Shown here piece by piece: positions 16,257 to 24,463 of a stretch of 64,000 nucleotides of DNA. Source of the stretch: Adlercreutzia muris (GTDB lineage: Bacteria > Actinomycetota > Coriobacteriia > Coriobacteriales > Eggerthellaceae); NCBI RefSeq assembly GCF_008831045.1, contig NZ_WAJS01000009.1, positions 26,032 to 90,031 of the forward strand, given 5' to 3'. A program made the position numbers and the translations under genes. Below the pieces are notes generated by a model, which was given only the letters and a program-made list of their open reading frames with translations, was not told where the DNA came from and searched no databases. Within the stretch, counting starts at the first letter, position 1; every line of letters begins with the position of its first letter.

Positions 16257-16387
16257 GCCCAAAAGATGGTTACGGTTACGTGTCCGCTCATGGTTTCGCC
16301 ACCGCGTTCGCGCGCGGGCGGTTCACTATGGGTCTGTGATCGCGAGCCGCCCACGGTAAGCGGCGACACAGGCGAAAGGAGCGGATC

Positions 16388-16924
16388 ATGGAGCTAGAGA
16401 AGTCCCAGACATGGAAAAACTTGGAAACGGCCCTGTCCCAGGAGGCGGTGGCCTACGCCGAGTATACCTTCTACGCCCAGCAGGCGGCCAAGGACGGCTA
16501 TACCCAGATCTCCGAGATCTTCAACGAGACGGCGGGCAACGAGCTGCACCATGCCAAGCTGCACTTCAAGAAGCTGCACGACGGGGCCGTGCCCGACACG
16601 CTGCAGAATCTGAAGGATGCCCAGGACGATGAGGACGCCGAGGTGAAGGTGTACACGGGCTTCGCCAAGACGGCCCGCGAGGAGGGCTTCGCCGAGCTGG
16701 CCGACTTCTTCGAGGGCCTGGCCGCCATCGAGAAGAGCCATCAGGATCGCTTCGATCTGCTCATCGAGCGCATCGAGAACGGCGAGGTGTTCCGTCGCAA
16801 GGAGGTGAAGGTGTGGGTGTGCACCGTGTGCGGCCACATCGAGATCGGCACCGAACCTCCCGAGAAGTGCCCCGTGTGCGCCCATCCGCGCGGCCACTTC
16901 AAGATCAAGGCCGAGAACTACTAA
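16388..16924 (+). CDS. Rubrerythrin
   Basis: A cytoplasmic peroxide-reducing protein of anaerobes, 178 residues. The ferritin-like four-helix domain (1-135) shows the di-iron ligand pattern (EAVAYAEY, NELHHAKLH, EKSHQDRFD). A C-terminal rubredoxin-like domain has CTVCG and CPVC for a single Fe(Cys)4 site. The ATG is preceded by GAAAGGAGCGG. It stands alone behind the cytochrome terminator, consistent with stress-responsive expression in an anaerobe. Confidence 0.95.
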   Translation: MELEKSQTWKNLETALSQEAVAYAEYTFYAQQAAKDGYTQISEIFNETAGNELHHAKLHFKKLHDGAVPDTLQNLKDAQDDEDAEVKVYTGFAKTAREEGFAELADFFEGLAAIEKSHQDRFDLLIERIENGEVFRRKEVKVWVCTVCGHIEIGTEPPEKCPVCAHPRGHFKIKAENY

Positions 16925-16927
16925 TGA

Positions 16928-16960
16928 AATTCCGTTCGTCCTGACGGAGCGAACGGAATT
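16928..16960 (+). terminator. Perfect 11-bp inverted repeat after rubrerythrin
   Basis: Arms 16928-16938 and 16950-16960 pair perfectly around an 11-nt loop. It begins 3 nt after the stop codon. There is no T run, so termination is inferred from position and stem strength. Confidence 0.6.
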
Positions 16961-16971
16961 GCCGATGCTGC

Positions 16972-17071
16972 GGCTCCGACAGGCACCTGCCCTTGCCATT
17001 CAGCGCTTTCCCTCACGGCGCGAAGGCCGCTCGGCCGCGCTTCAAGGCAATTGCAGGCACCTGTCGGAGCC
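16972..17071. repeat. Long imperfect foldback element E1
   Basis: Arms of 26 nt (16972-16997 and 17046-17071) match in 22 positions as reverse complements, and the 48-nt interior can fold again (GCGCGAAGGCC with GGCCGCGCTT). The left flank CCGATGCTGCG and right flank TCGCTGACTT are shared, with one change in the left flank, with the element at 28791-28890. Identity unknown. Confidence 0.65.
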
Positions 17072-17198
17072 TCGCTGACTTCCTTGGGCGAACCTCGCAT
17101 CGTATTCTTTATTTTATTTAGGTGCCTCCTCTCTTCTCGGCCATTCTCGATTACATCCTCCTCTCACCCTTTTCTTTGGGAGAAAACTAAATCAGTGC

Positions 17199-17227
17199 TT
17201 GCAAATCATCTTTTCGGGGTGTATGGT
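17199..17227 (+). promoter_or_regulatory. Promoter of pyrR-pyrB-pyrC
   Basis: TTGCAA (17199-17204) and TATGGT (17222-17227) with 17-bp spacing. The predicted start, near 17234, coincides with the first base of the PyrR-binding element. Confidence 0.6.
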
Positions 17228-17233
17228 GCAACC

Positions 17234-17273
17234 GTCCTTTAAATGCGGTACAGAGAGGCCGACAAGGTACACC
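17234..17273 (+). promoter_or_regulatory. PyrR-binding RNA element
   Basis: The segment has the order known from PyrR attenuators: TCCTTTAA, then AGAGAGGCC, then ACAAGG, with TCCTT able to pair with AAGG(T)A and GTAC with GTAC around the AGAGAGG loop. UMP-bound PyrR would bind here and let the downstream terminator form. Confidence 0.75.
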
Positions 17274-17326
17274 CCGTGCGCGGGGGCGCGACTGGCAAGC
17301 GTCGCGAACATAAGCGCACTCAGTGA

Positions 17327-17353
17327 GCCTCGTCGTCCGACGGGCTTTTTTAT
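17327..17353 (+). terminator. Attenuator terminator in the pyr leader
   Basis: Stem GCC(T)CGTCG with CGACGGGC around a TC loop, ending in six Ts (17346-17351). It lies between the PyrR-binding element and pyrR, where transcription attenuation would act. Confidence 0.82.
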
Positions 17354-17440
17354 TGCCCGCCGGCGGCAGCGGAAGCGCGGGAAACTCGGACGCGCTTTCG
17401 GGTTTCGTCTGTACGCACTGAACCTGAGAAGGGAGTGTGT

Positions 17441-18037
17441 ATGAACGACGCAAGCTTGGTCAAGTCCGTCTGCATGGATGCAGACGAGATCGAGCGGTCG
17501 GTGACGCGCATCGCGCACCAGATCCTCGAGGCCAACAAGGGGGCTGAGAACCTGGCGCTCGTGGGCATCGTGACCCGCGGCGATCTTCTCGCCAAGATGC
17601 TCGCCCACAAGATTCAGGAGATCGAGGGGGTGGATGTGCCCCTCGGCAAGCTGGACATCAGCTTCTACCGCGACGACTTCGCGACTCATTTCGCCCCGGA
17701 GGTCCATTCCACCGACATCCCCTTCGACATCGACGGCAAGACCGTCGTGCTCGTAGACGACGTGCTCTACACCGGGCGCACCATCCGCGCGGCGCTCGAC
17801 GCCCTCATGGACATCGGCCGTCCGGCCGCCGTGCAGCTGGCGGTGCTCGTGGACCGCGGCCACCGCGAGCTGCCCATCCGCGCCGATTTCGTGGGCAAGA
17901 ACGTGCCCTCCGCCTCCGACGAGAACGTGCGTCTGTTCCTCGAGGAAGTGGACGGCATCTCCGCCGTGGAGATCCTGGAAATCGAGCCGGGCAAGCGCGC
18001 CGGTTCCGCGCCGATCAAGAACAACGGGGGTGAGTAG
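17441..18037 (+). CDS. pyrR: Pyrimidine operon RNA-binding regulator / uracil phosphoribosyltransferase
   Basis: 198 residues. Binds pyr mRNA when UMP is high and also has a PRPP-binding fold. The PRPP motif [13 protein letters not shown] is at about residues 97-109. The ATG at 17441 has GAGAAGGGAG upstream; a GTG two codons earlier is less well placed. The leader in front of it holds a PyrR target and a terminator, so it controls its own operon. pyrB begins 4 nt after the stop. Confidence 0.95.
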   Translation: MNDASLVKSVCMDADEIERSVTRIAHQILEANKGAENLALVGIVTRGDLLAKMLAHKIQEIEGVDVPLGKLDISFYRDDFATHFAPEVHSTDIPFDIDGKTVVLVDDVLYTGRTIRAALDALMDIGRPAAVQLAVLVDRGHRELPIRADFVGKNVPSASDENVRLFLEEVDGISAVEILEIEPGKRAGSAPIKNNGGE

Positions 18038-18041
18038 GGCC

Positions 18042-18986
18042 ATGGCCTTCAACCACAAGCATCTCATCGACATCACGGAGTATTCCGCCGACGATATCAT
18101 GACCATCCTGGAGACGGCCAAGAACTTCAAGCAGGTCAACGAGCGCCGCATCAAGAAGGTGCCGACGCTCAAGGGCTTCACCGTGGTGAACATGTTCAAC
18201 GAGCCGTCCACCCGCACCCGCTCCTCCTTCGAGATCGCCGAGAAGCGCCTGAGTGCCGACTCCCTGAACTTCGGCGGATCCTCCACGGCCACGGTGAAGG
18301 GCGAGAGCCTCGTGGACACCGTGAAGACGCTGTGCTCCTACAAGATCGACTGCATCGTGGTGCGCGACCGCTGGGCCGGCGTGCCCCGCAAGATCGCCGA
18401 CGTGTCCGGCGTGTCGGTCATCGACGCCGGCGACGGCAAGCACCAGCATCCCACCCAGGCCCTGCTCGATCTGTACTCCATCTGGGAGGAGAAAGGCGAC
18501 CTCGCCGGCCTGCACGTCGGTGTCGTGGGCGACATCGCCCACTCCCGCGTGTGCGGCTCGCTCATCCCGGCGCTGAAGATCATGGGCTGCGAGGTGACGG
18601 TCATCGCCCCGCCCACGCTTTTGCCCGCGCGCCCCGACATCCTGGGCGCCGACCATGTGACGAGCAACCTCGACGAGGCCCTGCCCGAGCTGGACGTGGT
18701 GTACATGCTGCGCATCCAGCGCGAGCGCTTCGAGGGCGCGCCCTACCCGAACCTGCGTGAGTACAATCTGCTCTATGGCCTGACCAAGGAGCGCGACAAG
18801 CTGCTGAAGCCCGATGCCTGCGTGTGCCACCCGGGCCCCATCAACCGCGGCGTGGAGTTGGACAGCTTCATGGCCGACCACCCCAAGCGCTCCATCATCC
18901 TCGACCAAGTCTACGCCGGCGTCCTTGTGCGCATGGCCGCCCTGTACCTGCTCCTAGGAGGTAGCAACGATGGCATTGATGCTTAA
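18042..18986 (+). CDS. pyrB: Aspartate carbamoyltransferase catalytic subunit
   Basis: Condenses carbamoyl phosphate with aspartate, the committed step of pyrimidine synthesis. The 314 residues contain the carbamoyl-phosphate site STRTRSSFE (about 50-58), DGKHQHPTQALLDL, and the aspartate-site segment with LRIQRERF. No pyrI follows, so regulation is probably through PyrR. The ATG at 18042 sits 7 nt after GGGGGTGAG; a GTG at 18030 is the alternative. The 3' end overlaps pyrC by 17 nt. Confidence 0.96.
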   Translation: MAFNHKHLIDITEYSADDIMTILETAKNFKQVNERRIKKVPTLKGFTVVNMFNEPSTRTRSSFEIAEKRLSADSLNFGGSSTATVKGESLVDTVKTLCSYKIDCIVVRDRWAGVPRKIADVSGVSVIDAGDGKHQHPTQALLDLYSIWEEKGDLAGLHVGVVGDIAHSRVCGSLIPALKIMGCEVTVIAPPTLLPARPDILGADHVTSNLDEALPELDVVYMLRIQRERFEGAPYPNLREYNLLYGLTKERDKLLKPDACVCHPGPINRGVELDSFMADHPKRSIILDQVYAGVLVRMAALYLLLGGSNDGIDA

Positions 18987-20262
18987 GAACGCCCGTCTGA
19001 TCGACCCGCAGATCGGCCTGGACGACGTGGCCGACATCCTCATCCGCGACGGCAAGATCGTCGAGGTGGGCACGAACCTTTCCATGGAGAAGGGCGTCGA
19101 GCGCGATCTCGCCGGCAAGATCGTCACCCCGGGCCTCGTGGACATGCACGTGCACTTCCGCGATCCGGGCCAGGAGCAGAAAGAGGACATCGCCTCCGGC
19201 TCCCGCGCCGCGGCCCATGGCGGCTTTACCGCCGTGTGCACTATGCCCAACACCGACCCGGTCATCGATGACGCCGTGGCCGTGGAATACGTGAAGGCCC
19301 GCGCCGCCGCGGTGGGGAAGTGCCGCGTCATCCCGTCGGGCGCCTGCTCGAAGAATCTCAAGGGCGAGGTGCTCGCCGACATGGGCGACATGTACGCCCA
19401 CGGCGCCCCGGTGTTCACCGACGACGGCCACGGCATCCAGGACGCGGGCATGATGCGCCGCGTCATGGACTACGCCCGCCAGTTCGACACCGCCATCATG
19501 GTGCACTGCCAGGACGACTCGCTCGTGGCCGACGGCCAGGTGAACGAGGGTGTGGCTTCCACGCGCCTGGGCATGGTGGGCTGGCCGGCCGAGGGCGAGG
19601 AGCTGGAGATCGCCCGCGACATCGCGCTCTGCCGCCTGACCGGGTGCCCCCTGCACATCCAGCACATCACCACCAAGCGCGGGCTCGATCTGGTGGCCGC
19701 CGCCAAGGCCGAGGGGCTGCCCGTGACCTGCGAGGTGACCCCGCACCATATGTTCCTCACCGAGGACGCCATCACCGCCGAGTACCAGACCTCGCTGAAG
19801 GTGAACCCGCCCCTGCGCGCCGCCGAGGACGCCGCCGCCCTGGTGGAGGGGCTGAAGAACGGTGTGATCGACGCCATCGTGACCGATCACGCCCCCCACA
19901 CCGATTGGGAGAAGGACCGCGAGTTCGAGCTGGCGCCCTTCGGCATGACCGGCCTGGAGACCTCCCTCGGCCTCGTGCTCACGCACCTCGTGCGCGCCGG
20001 CGTCATCGACTACGGCCGCATGGTCGAGGCCATGGCCGTGGCCCCGCGCGCCATCCTGCGCCAGGAGCCGGTGAAGATTGAGGCCGGCAGCACCGCCGAC
20101 CTCACGGTCATCGATCCGGAGGCCGTCTGGACCGTGGAGGTGGAGGACTTCTGTTCCAAGGCCAACAACTCCGGCTTCATCGGCGCCGAGCTTGTGGGCC
20201 GCGCCACCGACGTCTATGTGGGCGGCTGGGCCACCATGGAGGACGGCGCCATCGTCGAGTAG
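18970..20262 (+). CDS. pyrC: Dihydroorotase (class I)
   Basis: Closes carbamoyl aspartate to dihydroorotate. The 430-residue length and zinc-site DMHVHFRDPGQE mark a class I enzyme, with NTDPVID, the His of HIQHITT and the catalytic Asp in VTDHAPHT. AGGAGGT lies within the end of pyrB, so the two are translationally coupled. A strong terminator follows, separating it from the iron transporter. Confidence 0.96.
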   Translation: MALMLKNARLIDPQIGLDDVADILIRDGKIVEVGTNLSMEKGVERDLAGKIVTPGLVDMHVHFRDPGQEQKEDIASGSRAAAHGGFTAVCTMPNTDPVIDDAVAVEYVKARAAAVGKCRVIPSGACSKNLKGEVLADMGDMYAHGAPVFTDDGHGIQDAGMMRRVMDYARQFDTAIMVHCQDDSLVADGQVNEGVASTRLGMVGWPAEGEELEIARDIALCRLTGCPLHIQHITTKRGLDLVAAAKAEGLPVTCEVTPHHMFLTEDAITAEYQTSLKVNPPLRAAEDAAALVEGLKNGVIDAIVTDHAPHTDWEKDREFELAPFGMTGLETSLGLVLTHLVRAGVIDYGRMVEAMAVAPRAILRQEPVKIEAGSTADLTVIDPEAVWTVEVEDFCSKANNSGFIGAELVGRATDVYVGGWATMEDGAIVE

Positions 20263-20291
20263 CCCCGGCTTTCGATATCAGTGCTCGTGCG

Positions 20292-20319
20292 AGACCCCCT
20301 TCAGCGAAGGGGGTCTTTT
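20292..20319 (+). terminator. Terminator of pyrR-pyrB-pyrC
   Basis: 11-bp stem (20292-20302 with 20306-20315 and one flanking pair) around an AGC loop and TTTTC. It separates the first pyr segment from the transporter. Confidence 0.9.
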
Positions 20320-20473
20320 CTATGGGGGCAGCAAGGGCTGCGGGGCGGACGGCTTCTCTCTTTCTATACGAAAGGGCCTCAGGGAGAAAACGTGTGGGTG
20401 ATCGGGTCGTTTCGGTGCGGGAAGGCTCTCCTACAATGGGATGCATCGGCGCTTGTGGAGGTTTTCTCCGGAG

Positions 20474-20532
20474 TTGAGCGAAGCAAGTAAACCTATGCTA
20501 ACATCTCCTGCCGTAAGTTTTCTAAAGCTAAC
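20474..20532 (+). promoter_or_regulatory. Transporter promoter region with two GCTAAC boxes
   Basis: GCTAAC occurs at 20497-20502 and 20527-20532, 30 bp apart, in an AT-rich stretch. Both boxes contain the CTAAC core of DtxR/IdeR iron boxes but match the full 19-bp consensus in only about 11-12 positions. TTGAGC (20474-20479) could be a -35. An iron-responsive operator is suggested, not shown. Confidence 0.35.
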
Positions 20533-20564
20533 TTATTTCGTCAACAAAGAGAAAGGAACTGACC

Positions 20565-21560
20565 ATGGCCCCTCTTTCCCGCCGCACCTTCGCCGCCTTC
20601 CTCGGCATTGCCGCACTGACCCCCGTGCTCGGGGGCTGCGCCTCGAGTGCGACCGGCACTGCCTCCGGCTCCGGTGACACCGGCACGGCCAGCGACGCCG
20701 GCGCCGCCGCCTCCGGCTCGGGCATGCGCACCGTGGATACCGACAAGGGGCCGGTGGAGATTCCCGCGAACCCCCAGACCATTGTGACCGACTACTATCT
20801 CGGCGAGTTTCTGGCCGTGGACGCAAAGCCGGTCATCGCGAGCCCCTATGCGCTGAACAACCCCTTCCTGGCGGGGCTGTGCGACGGCATCGAGGCGCTG
20901 AACACCACGTCGGCCGAGACCTCCCTGGAGATGATCGCCGAGAAGCAGCCCGACCTCATCGTCACCATCACCGAGGCCGACTACGACAAGTACGCCAAGA
21001 TCGCGCCGACGGTCTACATCGCCGACGGCACCCGCTCCGACGAGGATCTGTTCCGCTACATCGCGGGGCTCGTGAACAAGGCCGAGGCGGCCGAGGCCTA
21101 CATCAGCGAGTTCAACGACAAGGTGGCCACGGTGAAGGACGAGATCGCGGGCATCGTGGGAGACCGCACCGTGTCCATCCTGGAAGTATGGCCCCAGGAG
21201 ATCTACACCATGGGCAGCCACTTCGCCCGCGGCGGTTCCATTCTCTACGATATGTGGGGGCTGAAGGCGCCTGAGGCCATCCAGGGCCCCATGGTGGATG
21301 GAGACGAGGCCTATAAGGTGATCGCGGTGGAGGCGCTGCCCGACTATGCCGGCGACTTCATCTGCTATGGCGTGCTGGACGGGGCCGATGCGGCCTATGT
21401 GGACGATTCCCAGCTGTGGAAGAACCTGCCGGCTGTCAAGAACGGCCTCGTGATGCCCTACGAGCAGGTGGCTTTCATGCACCGCGACCCCATCACGCTG
21501 ACTAACCAGCTGCAGGCGTTCACGGACTTCTTCCGCGCCCATGCGGATGCGGCGGCCTAG
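20565..21560 (+). CDS. Iron-siderophore/cobalamin-type ABC transporter substrate-binding lipoprotein
   Basis: 331 residues, the extracellular receptor of the importer encoded by the next three genes. The N-terminus has a Tat-like SRRTF followed by a hydrophobic stretch and a lipobox LGGC with Cys25, so it is a membrane-tethered lipoprotein. A Gly/Ser/Thr-rich linker precedes the periplasmic-binding domain of the FecB/BtuF class (KPVIASPYALNNP, EKQPDLIVT). GAAAGGA lies upstream of the ATG. The metal complex carried is not evident from sequence. Confidence 0.9.
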   Translation: MAPLSRRTFAAFLGIAALTPVLGGCASSATGTASGSGDTGTASDAGAAASGSGMRTVDTDKGPVEIPANPQTIVTDYYLGEFLAVDAKPVIASPYALNNPFLAGLCDGIEALNTTSAETSLEMIAEKQPDLIVTITEADYDKYAKIAPTVYIADGTRSDEDLFRYIAGLVNKAEAAEAYISEFNDKVATVKDEIAGIVGDRTVSILEVWPQEIYTMGSHFARGGSILYDMWGLKAPEAIQGPMVDGDEAYKVIAVEALPDYAGDFICYGVLDGADAAYVDDSQLWKNLPAVKNGLVMPYEQVAFMHRDPITLTNQLQAFTDFFRAHADAAA

Positions 21561-21572
21561 GGGAGCGGTTCC

Positions 21573-22571
21573 TTGTCGCGCCTGAGAACATCGGTGTTCC
21601 TGCTCGCCGGCATCGCGGCCGTGGCCCTGGCGGCCGGGCTGTCGCTGTTCGTCGGCAGCACCCCCATCGCGCCCGACCAGGTGATCGGCGCGCTCGTGGC
21701 GCCGGACATGGCGAACCAGGAGCACGTGGCCGTGCTCGAGCTGCGCGGGCCCCGCACCCTGGGGTGCATCCTCGTGGGCGCCGCCTTCGCCGTGGCCGGT
21801 GCCATCATGCAGGGGGTCACGCGCAACCCGCTGGCCGATTCGGGCCTGCTCGGCATCAACGCCGGCGCCGCCTTCGCTTTGGCACTGTGCCTGGCGCTGC
21901 TTCCGGGCATGAGCTTCGCGGGGGTGGTGGCCTGCTCATTTGCCGGCGCCGCCCTCGCCCTGGCCGCAGTGTTCGGGGCCGTGAGCTTCCGGCGGCGCAA
22001 TATGGACCCGGTGCTCTTGGTGCTGGCCGGCTGTGCTGTGGGGCTCTTCCTCACGGCGCTGGCCCAGGGCGTGGCCATCTTCTTCAACATCGGCTACGCG
22101 CTCACCTTCTGGACGGCCGGCGGGGTGGCCGGCATCCGCGCCGACACCCTTGCCATGACGGCTCCCTTCATCGTGGGGGCCCTGGCCGCGGCCTGCGCGC
22201 TGGCCCGGCGGGTGAGCGTGCTGTCCCTTGGCGATGAGGCGGCGGCCGGTCTCGGCGTGGCCGTGGGGAAGTCCCGGGCGCTGTGCCTGGCGGTCGTTCT
22301 CGTGCTGGCCGGGGCCGCTGTGGCCCTAGCGGGCCCCGTGGCCTTCGTGGGTCTTATGGTGCCCCACATCGTGCGGCGCTTCGTGGGGGCCGACTACCGG
22401 GCCGTCATCCCCGCCTCCCTTGTGGCGGGATCGACCTTCATGCTCCTGGCCGACGCGGCGGCCCGCACCCTCATCGCCCCGAGCGAGGTGCCCATCGGCA
22501 TCATCTTCGCCATCGTGGGCGTGCCCTTCTTCATCTGGTGCGCCCGAAGGGAGGCGACGGGCCTTGACTGA
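21573..22571 (+). CDS. FecCD-type ABC transporter permease 1
   Basis: 332 residues, highly hydrophobic with about ten membrane segments, of the FecCD/BtuC family. The conserved stretch LRGPRTLGCILVGAAFAVAG, the GVTRNPLADSGLLGIN loop and the C-terminal AFVGLMVPHIVRRFVG are all present. The start is a TTG at 21573 with AGGGGAG upstream; no better codon lies between it and the preceding stop. It overlaps permease 2 by 8 nt. Confidence 0.92.
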   Translation: MSRLRTSVFLLAGIAAVALAAGLSLFVGSTPIAPDQVIGALVAPDMANQEHVAVLELRGPRTLGCILVGAAFAVAGAIMQGVTRNPLADSGLLGINAGAAFALALCLALLPGMSFAGVVACSFAGAALALAAVFGAVSFRRRNMDPVLLVLAGCAVGLFLTALAQGVAIFFNIGYALTFWTAGGVAGIRADTLAMTAPFIVGALAAACALARRVSVLSLGDEAAAGLGVAVGKSRALCLAVVLVLAGAAVALAGPVAFVGLMVPHIVRRFVGADYRAVIPASLVAGSTFMLLADAAARTLIAPSEVPIGIIFAIVGVPFFIWCARREATGLD

Positions 22572-23568
22572 GACGCTGAGGCGCCATCGCGGCGCGGCGA
22601 TGATCGCCCTTCTGGCCCTGGCGGCCGCACTCGCGCTCTGGGCCGACATCAATGCCGGCTATCGCAGCATCTCCTTGGACGAATTGGGGCAGATCGCCCG
22701 TGGCACAGCCCCGGCGAGCCTGGCCTACACCCTGGTGGAGCTGCGCCTGCCCCGGGTGCTCACGACCCTGCTCGTGGGCGCGGGACTCTCTTTGGCCGGC
22801 TGCCTTCTGCAGGGGGTGTCGCGCAACGACATGGCCGATCCGGGCGTACTCGGCATCAACGCCGGGGCCGGGCTGTTCGTGGCCGCCTTCATCGTGTTCG
22901 TGCCCGCGGGCCTCGTTCCGAGCACGGTGGCCCTGCCCCTGCTCGCCTTCGCCGGCTCGGCGGCCGTGGCCGCCGCAGGCTGGCGGCTGTCGGTGGTGCG
23001 CGGCGCCTCCAGCCCGCGGCGGCTGCTGCTGATCGGCGTGGCCCTGGCCACGGGGCTCTCCAGTGCCACCTCGCTGCTCATGCTGTCGCTGCCCGATGGG
23101 GACTACGCCTTCGTGCAGAATTGGATCGCCGGCAACATCTGGGGAGCCACCTGGGAGAACATCCCCATTCTGGCCGTGGGCCTCGGGGTGCTGACGGCAC
23201 TGGCCCTCTATCAGGCCCGCACCCTGGACGTGCTGGGGCTGGGCACCGCGGCCGCTACGGGGCTGGGAGCGAACGTGCCCCGGGCCACGGCAGCGCTTAC
23301 GGCCGTGGCTGTGGGGGCCTCGGGGCTCTGCTGCGCGGTGGGCGGCGGCCTCACCTTCGTGGGGCTTGTCTGCCCCCATGTGGCCCGGCGCCTGGTGGGG
23401 CCCTCCTTCCGCGTGCTCGTGCCGGCCAGCGTGCTCGTGGGGGCCACCCTCATGCTTATCGCCGACATCGTCTCGCGCACGCTGCTCGCGCCCAACGAGA
23501 TTCCGGTGGGCATCGTGGCGGCGGTCATTGGCGCCCCGTATTTTCTGTACTTGCTAGCCAGATCCTAG
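22564..23568 (+). CDS. FecCD-type ABC transporter permease 2
   Basis: 334 residues, paralogous to permease 1, so the channel is a heterodimer as in FecCD and FepDG. It shows LRLPRVLTTLLVGAGLSLAG, GVSRNDMADPGVLGIN and FVGLVCPHVARRLVG. The TTG at 22564 is chosen: AGGGAGG lies upstream inside permease 1, and homologues start here. An in-frame ATG is 12 codons downstream as the alternative. Confidence 0.9.
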   Translation: MTETLRRHRGAAMIALLALAAALALWADINAGYRSISLDELGQIARGTAPASLAYTLVELRLPRVLTTLLVGAGLSLAGCLLQGVSRNDMADPGVLGINAGAGLFVAAFIVFVPAGLVPSTVALPLLAFAGSAAVAAAGWRLSVVRGASSPRRLLLIGVALATGLSSATSLLMLSLPDGDYAFVQNWIAGNIWGATWENIPILAVGLGVLTALALYQARTLDVLGLGTAAATGLGANVPRATAALTAVAVGASGLCCAVGGGLTFVGLVCPHVARRLVGPSFRVLVPASVLVGATLMLIADIVSRTLLAPNEIPVGIVAAVIGAPYFLYLLARS

Positions 23569-23581
23569 AGAGGGGAGTGCT

Positions 23582-24463
23582 GTGGAGCCGACTGCGACGC
23601 CATCGCCGTCGATGGCACCGGACAACGAGAAAACTGCCTTCTGCGAGACCTGCGACCGCACCTGCGAGCGGTTCGCCGATGCGGCCCTGCGGGGCGAGGG
23701 GGTGGCCGTGGGCTACGGGGACCGCCTCATCATCGAGCCCATGGACGTGGCCGTGCCCGTCGGCGAGGTCACCGCCATCATCGGCCCGAACGGCTGTGGG
23801 AAATCGACGCTTTTGAAGGCCCTTTCCCGCACCATGCCCCTGGCGGCCGGCGCGGTGTATCTGGACGGCCGGGCCATCGCCGAGATGCCCACGGCCGAGG
23901 TGGCCCGCAAGATGGCGCTGCTGCCCCAGGCCCCCGAGGCCCCGGGCGGCCTGACCGTGGGAGAGCTGGTGGCGCTCGGCCGCTATCCGCACCAGAGGGG
24001 CTTCGGGCGCCTTTCGACCCGCGACCGCGAGATCATCGCCTGGGCCCTGGCCATCACGCACCTGGACGATTTCAGCGGCCGCGCCCTGGATGCCCTGTCC
24101 GGCGGCCAGCGCCAGCGGGCCTGGATCGCCATGGCCCTTGCCCAGGACACCGACCTCATCCTGCTGGACGAGCCCACGACCTACCTGGACATGGCCCATC
24201 AGCTGGAAGTGCTGGAACTGTTGCGCTCGCTGAACGAGGAGCAGGGCAAGACCATCGCGCTGGTGATCCACGAGCTGAACCTGGCCGCCCGCTTCGCCGA
24301 TTGGATGATCGCGCTGAAGGACGGCTCCATCCGCGGGGCCGGCACGCCCGAGGAGGTCATGACCCCGGCCATGCTGCGCGAGGTGTTCGGCCTGGATGCC
24401 CTCATCGAGCCCGACCCCTGGACCGGCCGCCCCAGCCTCGTGAGCTACCGGTTGGCCCGCTAG
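23582..24463 (+). CDS. FecE-type ABC transporter ATPase with cysteine-rich N-terminal extension
   Basis: 293 residues; powers the transporter from the cytoplasm. Walker A is IIGPNGCGKST, the signature is LSGGQRQRAW, Walker B is LILLDEPTTYLD and the switch His is in VIHELN. The ABC domain begins only at about residue 38; before it is an extension with C21, C24 and C28 (CETCDRTC), not usual in FepC/FecE proteins. The GTG at 23582 has AGAGGGGAG upstream, so the extension looks translated. Confidence 0.93.
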   Translation: MEPTATPSPSMAPDNEKTAFCETCDRTCERFADAALRGEGVAVGYGDRLIIEPMDVAVPVGEVTAIIGPNGCGKSTLLKALSRTMPLAAGAVYLDGRAIAEMPTAEVARKMALLPQAPEAPGGLTVGELVALGRYPHQRGFGRLSTRDREIIAWALAITHLDDFSGRALDALSGGQRQRAWIAMALAQDTDLILLDEPTTYLDMAHQLEVLELLRSLNEEQGKTIALVIHELNLAARFADWMIALKDGSIRGAGTPEEVMTPAMLREVFGLDALIEPDPWTGRPSLVSYRLAR

